Assembly: GCA_001600495.1 (NCBI GenBank)
Contig: BCKE01000042.1
Span: forward strand, 140,063 to 204,062
Origin: Pilasporangium apinafurcum
Taxonomy: Eukaryota; Oomycota; Peronosporomycetes; Pythiales; Pythiaceae
DNA length: 64,000 bases
Direction: 5' to 3'
Shown here: positions 12,198-22,660 of the stretch, one piece after another
Layout of the letters: every line of letters starts with the position of its first letter
Numbering within the stretch: the first letter of the stretch is position 1
Translations under genes and position numbers: made by a program
The notes under the pieces: model-generated
Told to the model about the DNA's origin: nothing
What the model saw: the letters and a program-made list of their open reading frames with translations, nothing else
The model's database searches: none

Positions 12198-13793
12198 CTA
12201 CAGTACAGCGAAATCCGGTGCGGATGGTGCATTTTCTGAAAAAGATACATCTTCTTCTTCCAATGATGGTGCAGATGCAGCAGCCAATGGTACTATTACT
12301 AGCGGAGCCGATATATTGGGTACTTCTTTCTCTGGCGCTGAAGCCACCGTGTCATGCAATTGCACACCACTGTTGCCCACTCCTCTGACTGAGATATCTT
12401 TGACGCCGAGTCCATGCAATTGTTCGCGTAAAATTATCTCTGACCGCAACGAATTCCATGCAAACAAATTCAGTTGTAAAAGCGGCTTGCCGTTGTTTTC
12501 GGTAGCGGCTGTATTGTTCCTGGAATCGGGGGAGTCGGAATTGTCGGCGTCGTACACATCTTCTTGCATGGTCCGTAGCACTCGGTTATAGTGCTGGCGC
12601 ATACACAGCACTACCGCTAGCATACTGATAAAGAGCGCAAGTCCACAACTGATGGCTACGATGAGTACCCAACCGTCGATTCCATGGTTTCCTTCACCTG
12701 CGGTGGGTTGAATGTCTGGACCAGAATCCGAATTATTACCTGCTGTGCTATTACATACAACGCCACCGACGCTGTTCTCCCACTGCGGAGCTTCACAAAT
12801 GGCAATACAGACGCAAGAATTCTTTCCGTAGCAGAACGTGGTCAGTGCGGATGTCGAATTTCCCGCAATCACATCTGCAAACACCGTCTCTTGGCACTTT
12901 GCACACGCAGAATCATCACTCTCACAATATGTGGCGTTGGTTGCTAAAAACTGGAAAAGTTGATCAGATGTCGAGTTTGTGATGGCTGGGTCTGCGAGAA
13001 GGTAGTCCATCGAGGCGTTGTAGGCTGATGCGCTTATGCATCGACCGTATTCACTAATCATACAGCTCTACATATTCAAAGAGAGAGGACAACATTAGCG
13101 TTAATACAGTCGTATTATCGTATTAACATAAAGACTCACATTGCCATTGACGGTCGCATTGAAATTGAGACAATCATAGCATGACCGTGGTGCTGCGCAG
13201 CCGTTTGCTTGGGACGAATAGAATTCGCACGGAAAGCTATCGGTCCATGAGGTGTTGACTGCCTGACTTCCTGCTGCTGTGGGTGTAGATGATGTACTAG
13301 ATGAAGCGGTTGATGCCGCTGAAAGCGTAGCCGACAGTGCTGATGTAATGGGGAAAAAAGGTGTAGGAAATGGCGGTAGCGGCGAAGGAGGCAGAGGAGC
13401 ATTTGATATGGGTGGAGATACTGGGGACGGGGTCGATGAAGGAGAAGATGGTGGAAAAATATTTGATGTAGGCGGAAGCGTTGGGGGCGGAGGTGTCGAA
13501 GGCGGAGTCGATGGAGGAGGAGGTGGCACAACTGGTGATGAAGTCGTGGGGTTTGGAGGAGAAGTTGTTGGGCGTCCTGTTGTTCTTGTCGATGCTGGTG
13601 ACGATGGGATATTGTTATGGTTTGCTGGCGAGTTTTCCGACGACGATTCCGGGGATGTATTAAAGGGATTTGCGCCAGGAATCCCTGACCACGCGTTGGC
13701 GTTCGCATTGGTGCTCGCATTGGTGTTCGCATTGGCGTTCGCGTTGGCGTTGGCCTTGGCGTTGGCCTTGGCGTTCGCATTGGCCGGTAGCAT
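12198..13793 (-). CDS. Cysteine-rich membrane protein A2 with Ala/Asn- and Pro-rich N-terminus
   Basis: The exons are 13793-13140 and 13067-12198, giving 507 aa. Exon 1 is unusually long (218 codons). About 35 residues of alternating Ala-Asn/Lys/Thr come first, then ~130 residues of Ser/Pro-rich sequence with poly-Pro runs, then the family block P-C-E-F-Y...P-R-S-C-Y-D-C-L-N. Exon 2 opens S-C-M-I-S-E-Y-G-R-C; the membrane span is near residues 350-373. The tail keeps a version of the conserved motif (L-N-L-F-A-W-N-S-L-R) and then S-A-P repeats ending A-P-S-A-P-D-F. The N-terminal extension looks like a stalk that grew by repeat expansion. It is closest in structure to A1 and A3. Confidence 0.85.
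13694..13790 (-). repeat. Short tandem repeat coding Ala-Asn/Ala-Lys
   Basis: Imperfect 6- and 12-bp units (plus-strand gcattg/gcgttg/gccttg variants) repeat here and encode alternating A-N and A-K at the start of protein A2. Such runs change length by slippage, so copy number may differ between isolates. Confidence 0.8.
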
Positions 13794-14347
13794 TTCCTAG
13801 ACGAGTAGTTAATTTTGCTTGTATGACCGACCAGTATTTCTATTGCTCAACGCATCCCATTGTTCGCTGCTTGTGCATCAACGAGTTGGCGACATAATTC
13901 TTTCCACCATTCGAAAAATGGGCTCAGCAATCATCTGTACTGAGTGCTCTGTTGACACGCTTTGATTGGCTCCCCCTGTTTCTTGGGATCAGATATTAAG
14001 GTCGCATCTCCAAAACTGACCACATCACTCACCATAATTATTATCTCTTCACTGATTCCCAGCCAAGTTATTGCTATCCGAATTCTTTTATTTCCTTCGC
14101 GCTGCCAACCAGAACGTGTAGAAAAAAAATAATTGGTGATGGCTACTCTGTGAGCAATTGAATCATTTACACGCTTCCAGTTTATTTACACAACGACCAA
14201 CAAGAACATATAACTAGCTAAGTTCTTACAATCACACCAGTCCTTTTTACCTTTCAGACTTTTGCATTCTAACCAATTAAATATGAATGGTTCATTTTCC
14301 CAAAACGATAGCGTTTTACACCAAGCAATGGGAAACCTGACCCATTC
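13794..14347. other. Spacer between A2 and A3
   Basis: This is an AT-rich spacer holding the likely A2 promoter. Nothing else is recognised. Confidence 0.4.
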
Positions 14348-15630
14348 TTACAAATCGACCATTTCCATCTCATCGAGATCATCCAGGTCGTTCATGTCAA
14401 AATCAGGTGCGGATGGATAATCAATCATCCCAGGAGGAGCTGATGGGCCTTCCATGTCAAAATCTGGAGCAGATGCAGTCGCTCGGACGGCCATGGCGAA
14501 CGGGGCACTGGCGTGAGCGGAGTCAATATCTGGTGCAGAGGGTTCGGTGTCGATGAATTGGACATGTGTGCTTCCTTTCACTGGAGAAACCATTTTGGTA
14601 GTTGTCTCTACGTCATGATGCTCCTTGCTGGCAAGATCGTCTCGGGGATTGTTCCATCCAAACAGATTAAGGATGAGACCAGAAGTTCGCACCGCTCTTG
14701 CCATCGGAATCGGGGAGGCACCAGCTTCAGGTGTGATGATCACGGCTGCGTCTGAACCTGCTCGGCTTTCTCGTCGGTTGACTTGACTCCCTGATGATGA
14801 TGAAGAAGAAGAAGACGAGGATCCCTGTTCACCTCTTGTTCGGATTCTGTAAATTGCGAAAACGGCAGCGACCACCATGACCATCCCTCCTATCACTGCA
14901 AACATTGATGACCACTGACTCGCATTTTGTTCTGGTCCAGTAGCCATCGTGTTGGCATAGCAATTATCTTTGGACGACTGCGGATCATATTTATTTGATT
15001 CACAAATTGCAACACAGACGCATCCGTTCGTTCCGTAGCAAAATTTGCTCAGTGACCTCTTTGTCTGGTGTGTCATCACATCCATAAACACCGTCTCACG
15101 ACATTCGGCACAGGTGGCGTCGTCGTCCTGGCAATAATCAACTGAAGCTGCTGGGAAGTAATAGCGCTCATCGGTTTCATTGTGGTATTGGAGATCATTG
15201 GACGAGTTAAAATTGCGGAAATCCATCGATGCGTTATACTTGGGATACATTGATACGCATCGTCCGACCGTGTTGATCATGCAACCCTATCAATTAGAAC
15301 AGTGCAAATGAGTTACACTTGCTTCCTTCGCCTGAAGGTTGGACCACATAAGCTAATCGAACCTACCATCGGCTCAGACGTGACGTTGAAATTAAGGCAG
15401 TCATAGCAAGACCGGGGTCTGTCGCAGCCATTTGGATCTGTTGGGTGGTAGCCGCAGGTGCCTTCTGACTGTTGTGAGTCCTGTCCATTGTTATTCGATT
15501 CATCCGTATTTGCGCTTTCCTGCGCCGCAGCAGACGGAGTAGGCGTGGACTCCGAGGGAAATGTAATCTCCGCTTCCTCTGACCCCACTGATCCAGCAGA
15601 CACCTCCATCGACGAAGACGAGAGCGACAT
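14348..15630 (-). CDS. Cysteine-rich membrane protein A3 (three PSAP motifs)
   Basis: The exons are 15630-15367 and 15286-14348, giving 400 aa. The ATG at 15630 (M-S-L-S-S-S-S) is the first true ATG of the frame. Exon 1 ends C-G-Y-H-x6-C-D-R-P-R-S-C-Y-D-C-L-N. Exon 2 opens G-C-M-I-N-T-V-G-R-C; the span lies at about 213-235 and is followed by R-I-R-T-R and a poly-Ser run. The tail has L-I-L-N-L-F-G-W-N-N-P-R, a variant of the family motif. It then has three P-S-A-P motifs (E-P-S-A-P-D, G-P-S-A-P-P, Y-P-S-A-P-D) and a very acidic end (D-D-L-D-E-M-E-M). The P-S-A-P motifs are candidate ESCRT-I (TSG101/Vps23) ligands, by inference. Confidence 0.85.
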
Positions 15631-15844
15631 ATTTACGTTTTCGTTCACCTGTCTTTGCTTCTTGATATGTTCCCAATCTTATCGTGAAGTGAGCGGCTTG
15701 CATGTGGGGGTGAGGAGCTATACAACGCCCAACCAGCCAGACCTGCACTGAATACCCCAAAACCTCTTAAATTTTATAGAATAGGCTTTGAATCCGCCAA
15801 TCAAATTGCTGGAGGAGAGGAGTCTCGTTTCTGCAAATCCTCAA

Positions 15845-16081
15845 TCACCATACAGTTGTAGCGAGCGAAACCACCAGCTGTCGCAACAATCTGGTGGGGC
15901 ATTTTGCTTCTCTGCTCTCTTCTTCTGCTAAATGTAGCTGCTTCTCCGCCATTTCCAGCATTTGTCGTGTATGGAGCGAATGCTTTTTTTCTTCATCTAC
16001 AACTGCTTCTACCCAACACATCCTAGACTGCTGTTTCAGACGTTTCTATCTTCCTGTGACGCCAGAAGTTTGCTGACCCAT
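15845..16081 (-). pseudogene. Coiled-coil ORF with one in-frame stop
   Basis: An ATG at 16081 starts M-G-Q-Q-T-S-G-V-T-G-R, meets a TAG, then continues in the same frame for ~66 codons. These are strongly helical (E-E-K-K-H-S-L-H-T-R-Q-M-L-E-M-A-E-K-Q) and run to a TGA at 15845. Because the frame is preserved on both sides, it may be a decayed small gene or a model with an unseen splice. The family is not recognised. Confidence 0.3.
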
Positions 16082-16614
16082 AGAGTTGGCAGCATTCCTG
16101 TATAAGAGAGAAAGGTAAAGAGTAAAGGCTGGGCGAAATTTTTGCCATCTCACTCTTGTGATCACTGATCTGGATGGGTGATTTCTCTTCCGTACATGGA
16201 CTGTCAAGGGTCGGAAGATGCGGCTACCACAGGAAACAGCAAAAAAAATTATCATGATCTACTTGCTGATATGAACGTCTCCATAGAATCTGACGAACAC
16301 ATCAATTACTCCAGGAATACCGCACGTGCATATAGAGTCCCATTCATGTACATTTTAATTGCACTTTTATAGCTTTCTGTTCTATTTTAACAGTGACATC
16401 GCTCTGCTTATACCATTATGTCATTTTCGCGTCGTCGTTGAAGCGATTCTTTCCCGAGCCAATGGTTTTGTAGGAGGCAATATGCCACGATAGTGGATTA
16501 GAACACTAACGCAAACAGCATCCGATGTTCCTGATGGTGTATCTTGCCTAAGGAAAAAGTATGTGATCAGACTCGTGGTTGCCAAATATTTGATAACTTG
16601 GGATGCGCTGTTGT
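16082..16614. other. Spacer between A3 region and B1
   Basis: The region is AT-rich with no coding or repeat structure that I can support. Confidence 0.4.
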
Positions 16615-17443
16615 TCAGGAAGAATCTGCCACAACGTATGGATGATCTTCAACCACTACGACGAAATCAGACACAGGCACGTGTGGTTCACTTGTCTTGG
16701 TCAGACGAACTTGGTGGGTGTTCATCAGTTTCTCTCTCATGGAAGCCCAACCCGATAGATTCAACTGTGGCTCAGTCGCTTTCGATCGAATTGGCTGTGA
16801 CGGGTTGCCTGTCCAGCCTCTTCGTTTCACCCAAATTCGTACACGCCACAGAAAGACAACAAACGCGGTGATACAGATTGCCACTATAATCAATGTGGTC
16901 ACCACTTCGTGTCCTACCGCAGCGCTGTCGTCTGCAGCACCTAGTCTAGTTTGAATGCTATAGGAACTCTTGTTCTTTTGAGAGAAAATGGCGCGCGATG
17001 TGTCGAAAACCTCACAGGCAGCAACGCAAATGCATCCACCCGCGCCAGTGCACACATTGGTCGATCGAATGGTCGCATTGGTTGCATACTCTCTAGTCCA
17101 GTTTTGTTTACAGTCTCTGCATATTGAATCATCACTTGGACAGTATCTGAATCTGTATGCTTCGTAGTAAGAATTATCAGCATCAATCGCAGATCCGTTC
17201 ATGCTCACACACACTCCTTGAGGATCGATTCCACACTACACCATAACACAGAAACGATCATTATAAACCAGATTTGAGGTTGCATTACAATGAAGTGCTA
17301 AAGAGATTTACATTTTGGTTCTTCAGAGGCACATTGAGGCAGTCAAAGCAGGATCGCAGGGAGCCTCGAAAATCTTCATATCCCCACATGCAAATGTCAT
17401 GCACATCGCTGCTGTTCCTGTTGTGATCGGCAGTAGTCTCCAT
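16615..17443 (-). CDS. Cysteine-rich membrane protein B1 (shortest exon 1)
   Basis: The exons are 17443-17312 and 17235-16615, giving 250 aa. Exon 1 is only 44 codons (M-E-T-T-A-D-H...) and carries a divergent block, C-M-W-G-Y-x7-L-R-S-C-F-D-C-L-N, with Phe for Tyr and no first spacer cysteine, so one family cysteine is missing. Exon 2 opens C-G-I-D-P-Q-G-V-C-V-S-M and keeps C-T-G-A-G-G-C-I-C-V-A-A-C-E. The span is at about 155-175, then R-V-R-I-W-V-K-R-R. The tail P-Q-L-N-L-S-G-W-A-S-M-R-E-K-L is a good match to the family motif, but the usual intron after the span is absent. Confidence 0.85.
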
Positions 17444-17800
17444 TACTTGATACAACCACGCTATTTATGTATCTCACTAGCGCTCAGCAATGAGCAGGGG
17501 CGTTCTCTAATGCATATCCGCCACCATGGTGTCCATACACCGAGCAAGTGAGCTGTTGATGGCAGCACGGTAAGGCGCAATCTACCCTACCCCTTTCTAA
17601 TACTAATCGAAGTTGAGTCTTGGATTAGTACAATTTGTTGGTGTACAAATCACATTTTAATTAAAAAAGGTAAATTTTATTTAATATTTATTTATTTTAC
17701 GAATATTTTGTAGGTTGAAGCGCTCACATGTCGCATAAACATTCACGTTTTCTTTTAGAGTAACACTGCAGCGTGACTGACACTGCCGGCAGCTGCGACG
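17444..17800. other. AT-rich spacer between B1 and B2
   Basis: A very AT-rich tract covers about 17630-17715. Similar tracts occur near 26.0, 29.3 and 32.95 kb between array genes. No gene is seen. Confidence 0.5.
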
Positions 17801-18768
17801 CTACAAAGAATGGCGTGTGGTTTCTGGCGATGGCAAGGCATTTGATCCGACGGTTGTCGTCTCGATCCTTCCCAGTTCGACACGTTCAGAGTCGATCAAT
17901 TTCTCGCGCATTGATGCCCAGCCAGACAAATTCAATTGCCCCTGCCCACGAGGAAGAGGATCACGAGTTTGCTCTTGTCGACGCCTGTGTACAGGTGGAG
18001 GATTCTCTACATATGAATATACATGCCGCAAGAGTGTTAGAGATACTTTTGCTGGTGACATCAGTACATAGTGTGAGCAATGAAACGTGAGTTTTGGCGT
18101 CGTACCTTCTTGGTTGTCATCTCGCTTGCGACACTTTTTCAGCATCCGCCATAGAAACGCAAGCCCCACACAGACGGACAGACCAATATATACACTTGTC
18201 ATGAGCCCTTTCGTCGTTGCGATGTTGTTCAAAGTACAGACCGCAGAATTCGCAATGATCGCACTTGTCCGACCAGGTAACTCACACGATGCCAGACAAA
18301 TGCAACCCGAGGCTCCCGTGCACATCGTAGGATTCTGAACAGTTCCGTTTGTTCGATATTCTTCTATCCACCGTTCCTCACAGGCAGCGCACATTTCATC
18401 CATTTCAGAGCAGTACTGGAATTCTGAGGCAGGATAGTAACCTTTCTTCACTGTGGTTTTGCTGCTAAAGGTGACGCAGGACGAATCGTGAAGGTTAAGC
18501 GCACACTGTCAAACGCAGAAAATGAGTGCTACATAGTTGGTAAATATTACATGAAGTCGAGTGATTCGATATGTCATACCTGCATGTGGTTGCTGATTCT
18601 TGTATTCAGACAATCGTAACATGTACGAGGGGCACAGTTGAGATTCGCATACCATTTACATGGATCTCCTCGATTCAACGGTTGTTGGGCTGGAAGTACA
18701 ACATCTTCGAAGGAACCTGAATCTTCCCCACTGTTGCTGCTGTTGTTGTCTATACTTGTCATCGACAT
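17801..18768 (-). CDS. Cysteine-rich membrane protein B2
   Basis: The exons are 18768-18580, 18505-18106 and 18006-17801, giving 264 aa. Exon 1 has C-K-W-Y-A-N-L-N-C-A-P-R-T-C-Y-D-C-L-N. Exon 2 opens C-A-L-N-L-H-D-S-S-C, so the usual Gly before the second Cys is replaced by Ser. The span at about 164-183 is followed by L-K-K-C-R-K-R. The second intron (GTACG...GTAG) is phase 1 and rebuilds a Glu codon, after which the tail carries G-Q-L-N-L-S-G-W-A-S-M-R-E-K-L-I-D. This is the first copy from this side with both family introns. Confidence 0.85.
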
Positions 18769-19339
18769 GGCGGAAGTTTGATTGTGACCGATTGATGTGA
18801 TTGGTGACGGAATGGATTGTCAGCGAGCGCCAGTACCTAACAGACCTCTCAACACCAATTGTATCCATATACTCGATTGTAAAGGGTATGCTGTTATAGA
18901 GATATCCAATGTTTTTGATGTTTGTCGCATTCTTGGCAGAAATGGCTCCAAATGATATGGAGATCACGCTCCTGATCCTTTGATGTACGTGTAGCAGTGT
19001 CACACAACGTCTACCTGCCCCGCTCACTACGACTCATCAGTTGATTCAAAAGAATGTCCGTTTAGAAAATTATGAAATCCTAAAAAGGTTGGAGACAACT
19101 AAAGTCCGAAAGCATCAGTGTTTTCCAAAATGTATTTGAGGTTGTAAGTGTATACGAGCATTGTTTCTTAACATTATATAACGATGCCCATATATGAACC
19201 ACTAAGTCATTTTGTTGGTAAGTACATTGTGAAACTAATAATGGATTGGGGCTTAAACATTATAACTCGCAGTTATCACTGAGCTGCTGTTCATGCTATT
19301 CGTGGCTTAACTTCTCTTGCTGTTCATGATTCCTTTTTT
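18769..19339. other. Spacer between B2 and the tail-only copy
   Basis: I see no coding signal beyond short chance frames. No remnant of an ectodomain exon is visible here. Confidence 0.4.
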
Positions 19340-19785
19340 CTACACTGTGCAGGAACATTCGTCATATCCATTGGTAGGATCATGATTTAGTACATGTGCT
19401 GTGCTTGGTTGGATCATATGGATTTGTTCCGATTCAATCAGCCCCTCCTGCATGGATTTCCAGGTTGACAAACGTAACTGAGGACCATTAGACGGTTGTC
19501 GACTTTGCCTAGTGAGTGAGCGCGCTATTCAACATGCAAATAGTGTATCATGATAAGAAACATTCTTGGCAGTAGATACGTGTAATCCGAAATAGAAGGC
19601 TTACCTCGACGTCGTTCCGCCCATTCTCGACCCAAAATCATACTGATAATAATCGTAAAACAGACCAAAGCCACCACAATAAGCCATGCCATAATGTCTC
19701 TTCCAGCCGTCGCAACCTCATTTATCCCGAGCGCCAACAGTCGTCGGTGGATGTGAGCACTGAGACCGGAGTCTACCCTGTCCAT
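19340..19785 (-). pseudogene. Tail-only copy of the family, ectodomain missing
   Basis: The reading frame is M-D-R-V-D-S-G-L..., a membrane span near residues 30-50, R-E-W-A-E-R-R-R-G-K, then after a splice G-P-Q-L-R-L-S-T-W-K-S-M-Q-E-G-L-I-E-S-E-Q. This is clearly the span and tail of the array family, with no cysteine exons upstream. Exons 19785-19580 and 19508-19340 give an open 124-aa frame, but only with a weak GTATCT donor. The donor at the ancestral place (GTAAGC) shifts the frame. It is either a 5'-truncated pseudogene or a gene for a tail-only decoy. Confidence 0.6.
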
Positions 19786-20579
19786 GATATCTTCTGCTCG
19801 TAACTGTGGACTGTTTATCTTTAAAGCCCCTGCGCTCTTATGTCCTTGTTCGTTCTGACTGACAAATATGTAAATGCTGTGTTGGTGGAGATACTTTCGT
19901 GTCAGGTAATTGGAATGGTGATGGCACGAGTTCGATCCATAATCATCTTGTGGGTGTCATCAGGTGGCAAGTTTACTTCTACCCATCACGCCACAATCAC
20001 ACATTCACCTTGAAGTATGAGAAGCAGCTATTAGCAGGTATCAATATATCCCATCAAGATGGATTAGCGAGTGTCAAGTGTAGCGATTAGGAGATCATGA
20101 AGGCGATACGTGCTATCACTGTTATGTGCCTCTGGGATGGTACTGCGAATAGTATAATGTGTGAAAGAGATTACACCGGTCTTGCGTGGAATTTTAGCAT
20201 GTATGAAACCAAAACCATGTGGATGACATCACTTCACGACACACAGCCAAATCCAACACAGTTTATACATTATTATCAAAGGCACCGAAAATGTCATCCT
20301 AAAAAACCTTAAAAATTCCTAACATGTTCACTCACATTTGCTTTCGGGCTTTGTTCTAATGCCATAGCGTGTAACTATCCTAAAAGAGAGACGAGTCTCC
20401 CTGTGGGCATTCGTGGACACTTGTTATTCTTTCTACGTTCTGCAAGCTAACCAACATGCGCTAGAAATTGCAGTTGGATCATAATTACTACCAGCAGCAT
20501 TGTCTGGCTTTTCTTCTGTGGTCACGTCTGTACGGGTAGTAGCTTCTTACTTATCGAGTTCACACTTCTTGAAAACAAG
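19786..20579. other. Spacer left of the IS630/Tc1-like relic
   Basis: Only short plus-strand frames (about 19900-20310) without recognisable domains lie here. It may include the lost 3' half of the neighbouring transposon. Confidence 0.35.
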
Positions 20580-21130
20580 CATCAATCAACGCCATTGGAT
20601 GATGCTGCTAAGATCAACGAATGTAAATTTCCTCGCCTTCCTGATTTTCTCACAATAGTTCTCTGACCTTTCATGCTCCATGCATACTTTCGGCTGCGAT
20701 TGAGAAAGAATGCTGCTTCATCCAACGCTATCCACTTTTTTCCCTGTATGTTTGGACAATGATGACAAAAAATGACGTTGTTGCGTGCTACAGGCTTCTT
20801 GATAAGCAATGGAAGCCTTTTTGTAAGTGATTTTATGTTCTAGCAAGATGTGCTGGACTGTTCGTAAAGAGATATCAACATTATACGTATTTTTCACGAA
20901 AAGAACTTCGTCAGCAAGGGTGCTTGTACTACGATTGAGAAAAAAATTGACGAGTTGATTGGGTTGGTTGTCATTCAATTTTCGCAGGTGAGGTAGATTG
21001 AGAGGTTGTGCTGCAAAATCAGCACCACTGAGCCAGCGTTGAACAGTCCGTTTGCTTATATCAAGAATCTCAGCTATCTTGATGAGGGTGAATCCTTGGA
21101 TCCGAGGATGAAAACAAATTTGTCGTTCAA
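20580..21130 (-). mobile_element. IS630/Tc1-mariner-like transposase relic
   Basis: On the minus strand from 21127 a helix-turn-helix reads I-K-I-A-E-I-L-D-I-S-K-R-T-V-Q-R-W-L. A second such region follows (S-L-R-T-V-Q-H-I-L-L-E-H), and then the start of the DDE catalytic domain, A-L-D-E-A-A-F-F, with Y-A-W-S-M-K-G-Q-R. The two halves are in different frames across a run of six A's at about 20740, which looks like a one-base slip. The frame stops at 20582, before the second Asp and the last acidic residue, so the enzyme is truncated. I saw no terminal repeats, but could not search for them thoroughly. Confidence 0.75.
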
Positions 21131-21275
21131 CAATTCATTTCATGGCTGTATATTTTTATGGATAAAAAAGGTGACATTCTCGCTGCAACCCGTAATAATT
21201 AGCATACATACACCACTCCGATCATCGCCTGAATATGTGTTTTCTTCTCATCCTTGGTGAGTCTTTCTGGCATCG

Positions 21276-22347
21276 CTACCTTCCTATGGCAATATTGTGA
21301 TCGTTGTTATGAACATTGGGTCGTATCAAGGATGTACTGGCTGGAGACAATGGTAGTGTTGGCGGCTCGGATTGAATAGACAGTTCACTAGTAGCCCTCA
21401 TACTATGAGTTAGATTCTCTATGTTTTCTGTCTGCGGAGTTGGCCGCCGCTGAATCTCAGCCAAGTACACGCGCTCTGTGACGATGAGCTTCTCCCGCAT
21501 AGACGTCCAGCCTGATAAATTCAGCCTCGGACCGCTTGACGGGGGTCGATTCCGATAAGTTTGTCTAGCGTCTGGGGTTCGATACGACGCAAATACTAAA
21601 AGAATGAGTGATGAGATAAACCATCCCACATAGGAACCATTAGTAAAAACACAATACATTGGTGCCTACCATCTCGGCGGTCTAGTCTTTTGGCGCATTT
21701 ACGAATAGCCAACGAAAGCAATCCAAATCCCAAGCAAAACGCGAGGCCAACGCCAATAACACTCAGCAAATCCGCCGACGTTACACTATTGGTACTATTG
21801 TTACTGCCAGTCTCCTGACTGTCAGCGCTGTTGCTCATACACATTTCCGTAATGACCGAGTTATTTCGACTCGAAACCTCGCAGCTGGCGATGCAGATAC
21901 AGTTGCTTTCGCCCTTACATACCGAAGGCGAGCGGATAATACCGTACATTTCGTACTCATTTGTCCAATTTTGTATGCATGAAGCACAGGTGCTGTCGTC
22001 GCTGGGACAATAGCTGAATGAAAGCGAGGTATAGTAGCCTCCGACTGCAGAAATGGCGCTACTGACACTCGCACACGCTCCTAAATAGTCAATCGCACAC
22101 TACATACGCAATGTGACAGTTAGACAGCATATCTCATCATTATCGTCCGCCGATATCAAACACGTACGTTTTCATCCACGAGCACATTGAGGCAGTCATA
22201 GCACGTCCGTGGTCGCGTGCAGCTACCTTCTGCGTACCATGTGCAGGTGTCACCCGCATTCATTGACGCCTGTTTCACGATAACTTCTTCTCCCACGTAA
22301 CTGGAAGTTGAGGAGCTACTACTACCACTGCTGTTGATGCTGGCCAT
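21276..22347 (-). CDS. Cysteine-rich membrane protein B4
   Basis: The exons are 22347-22168, 22099-21670 and 21595-21276, giving 309 aa. Exon 1 is M-A-S-I-N-S-S-G plus poly-Ser, then C-T-W-Y-A-E-G-S-C-T-R-P-R-T-C-Y-D-C-L-N. Exon 2 opens C-A-I-D-Y-L-G-A-C-A-S-V. A long Asn/Ser linker precedes the span (about residues 168-190), which ends in I-R-K-C-A-K-R-L-D-R-R. The third exon carries P-R-L-N-L-S-G-W-T-S-M-R-E-K-L-I and a longer than usual Ser/Thr/Pro-rich end. Intron phases are 0 and 1 as in the other B copies. Confidence 0.87.
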
Positions 22348-22660
22348 ACTTTCTCTCTTCTCGTGGACTAGTTAAATGTAATTTTGCCTCACCAAGTTCG
22401 GTGTGAGTGAGTGAGTGCGTTTGTGTATTAACTATCTTTCTTTCTTCTCGATGGGCATGCTCCAACATCGAGCGAGCGTTCGTTCCTATGCGATCCTGTC
22501 CAGCATTTTTTGGAAAGTTGGGAGCTCTTTTTGATCAAAGTCAGGGGTGCTGGCGTAATCAAATAGTAGATGGGTGGGTACCTCACTAACGGTTAAGTGC
22601 GTACTCAAATAAGTTAATTAACAAACCAGAAGCCTCGGCCCACGAATTCCCATCTGCATC
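22348..22660. other. Spacer between B4 and B5
   Basis: This is the short upstream region of B4. Nothing specific is recognised. Confidence 0.4.

Noticed and set aside
13279-13800. Plus-strand Gly/Val/Asp-rich frame of 173 codons
   Set aside because: It is antisense to the Pro/Ser- and Ala/Asn-rich exon 1 of A2; the splice-consistent family reading is on the minus strand.
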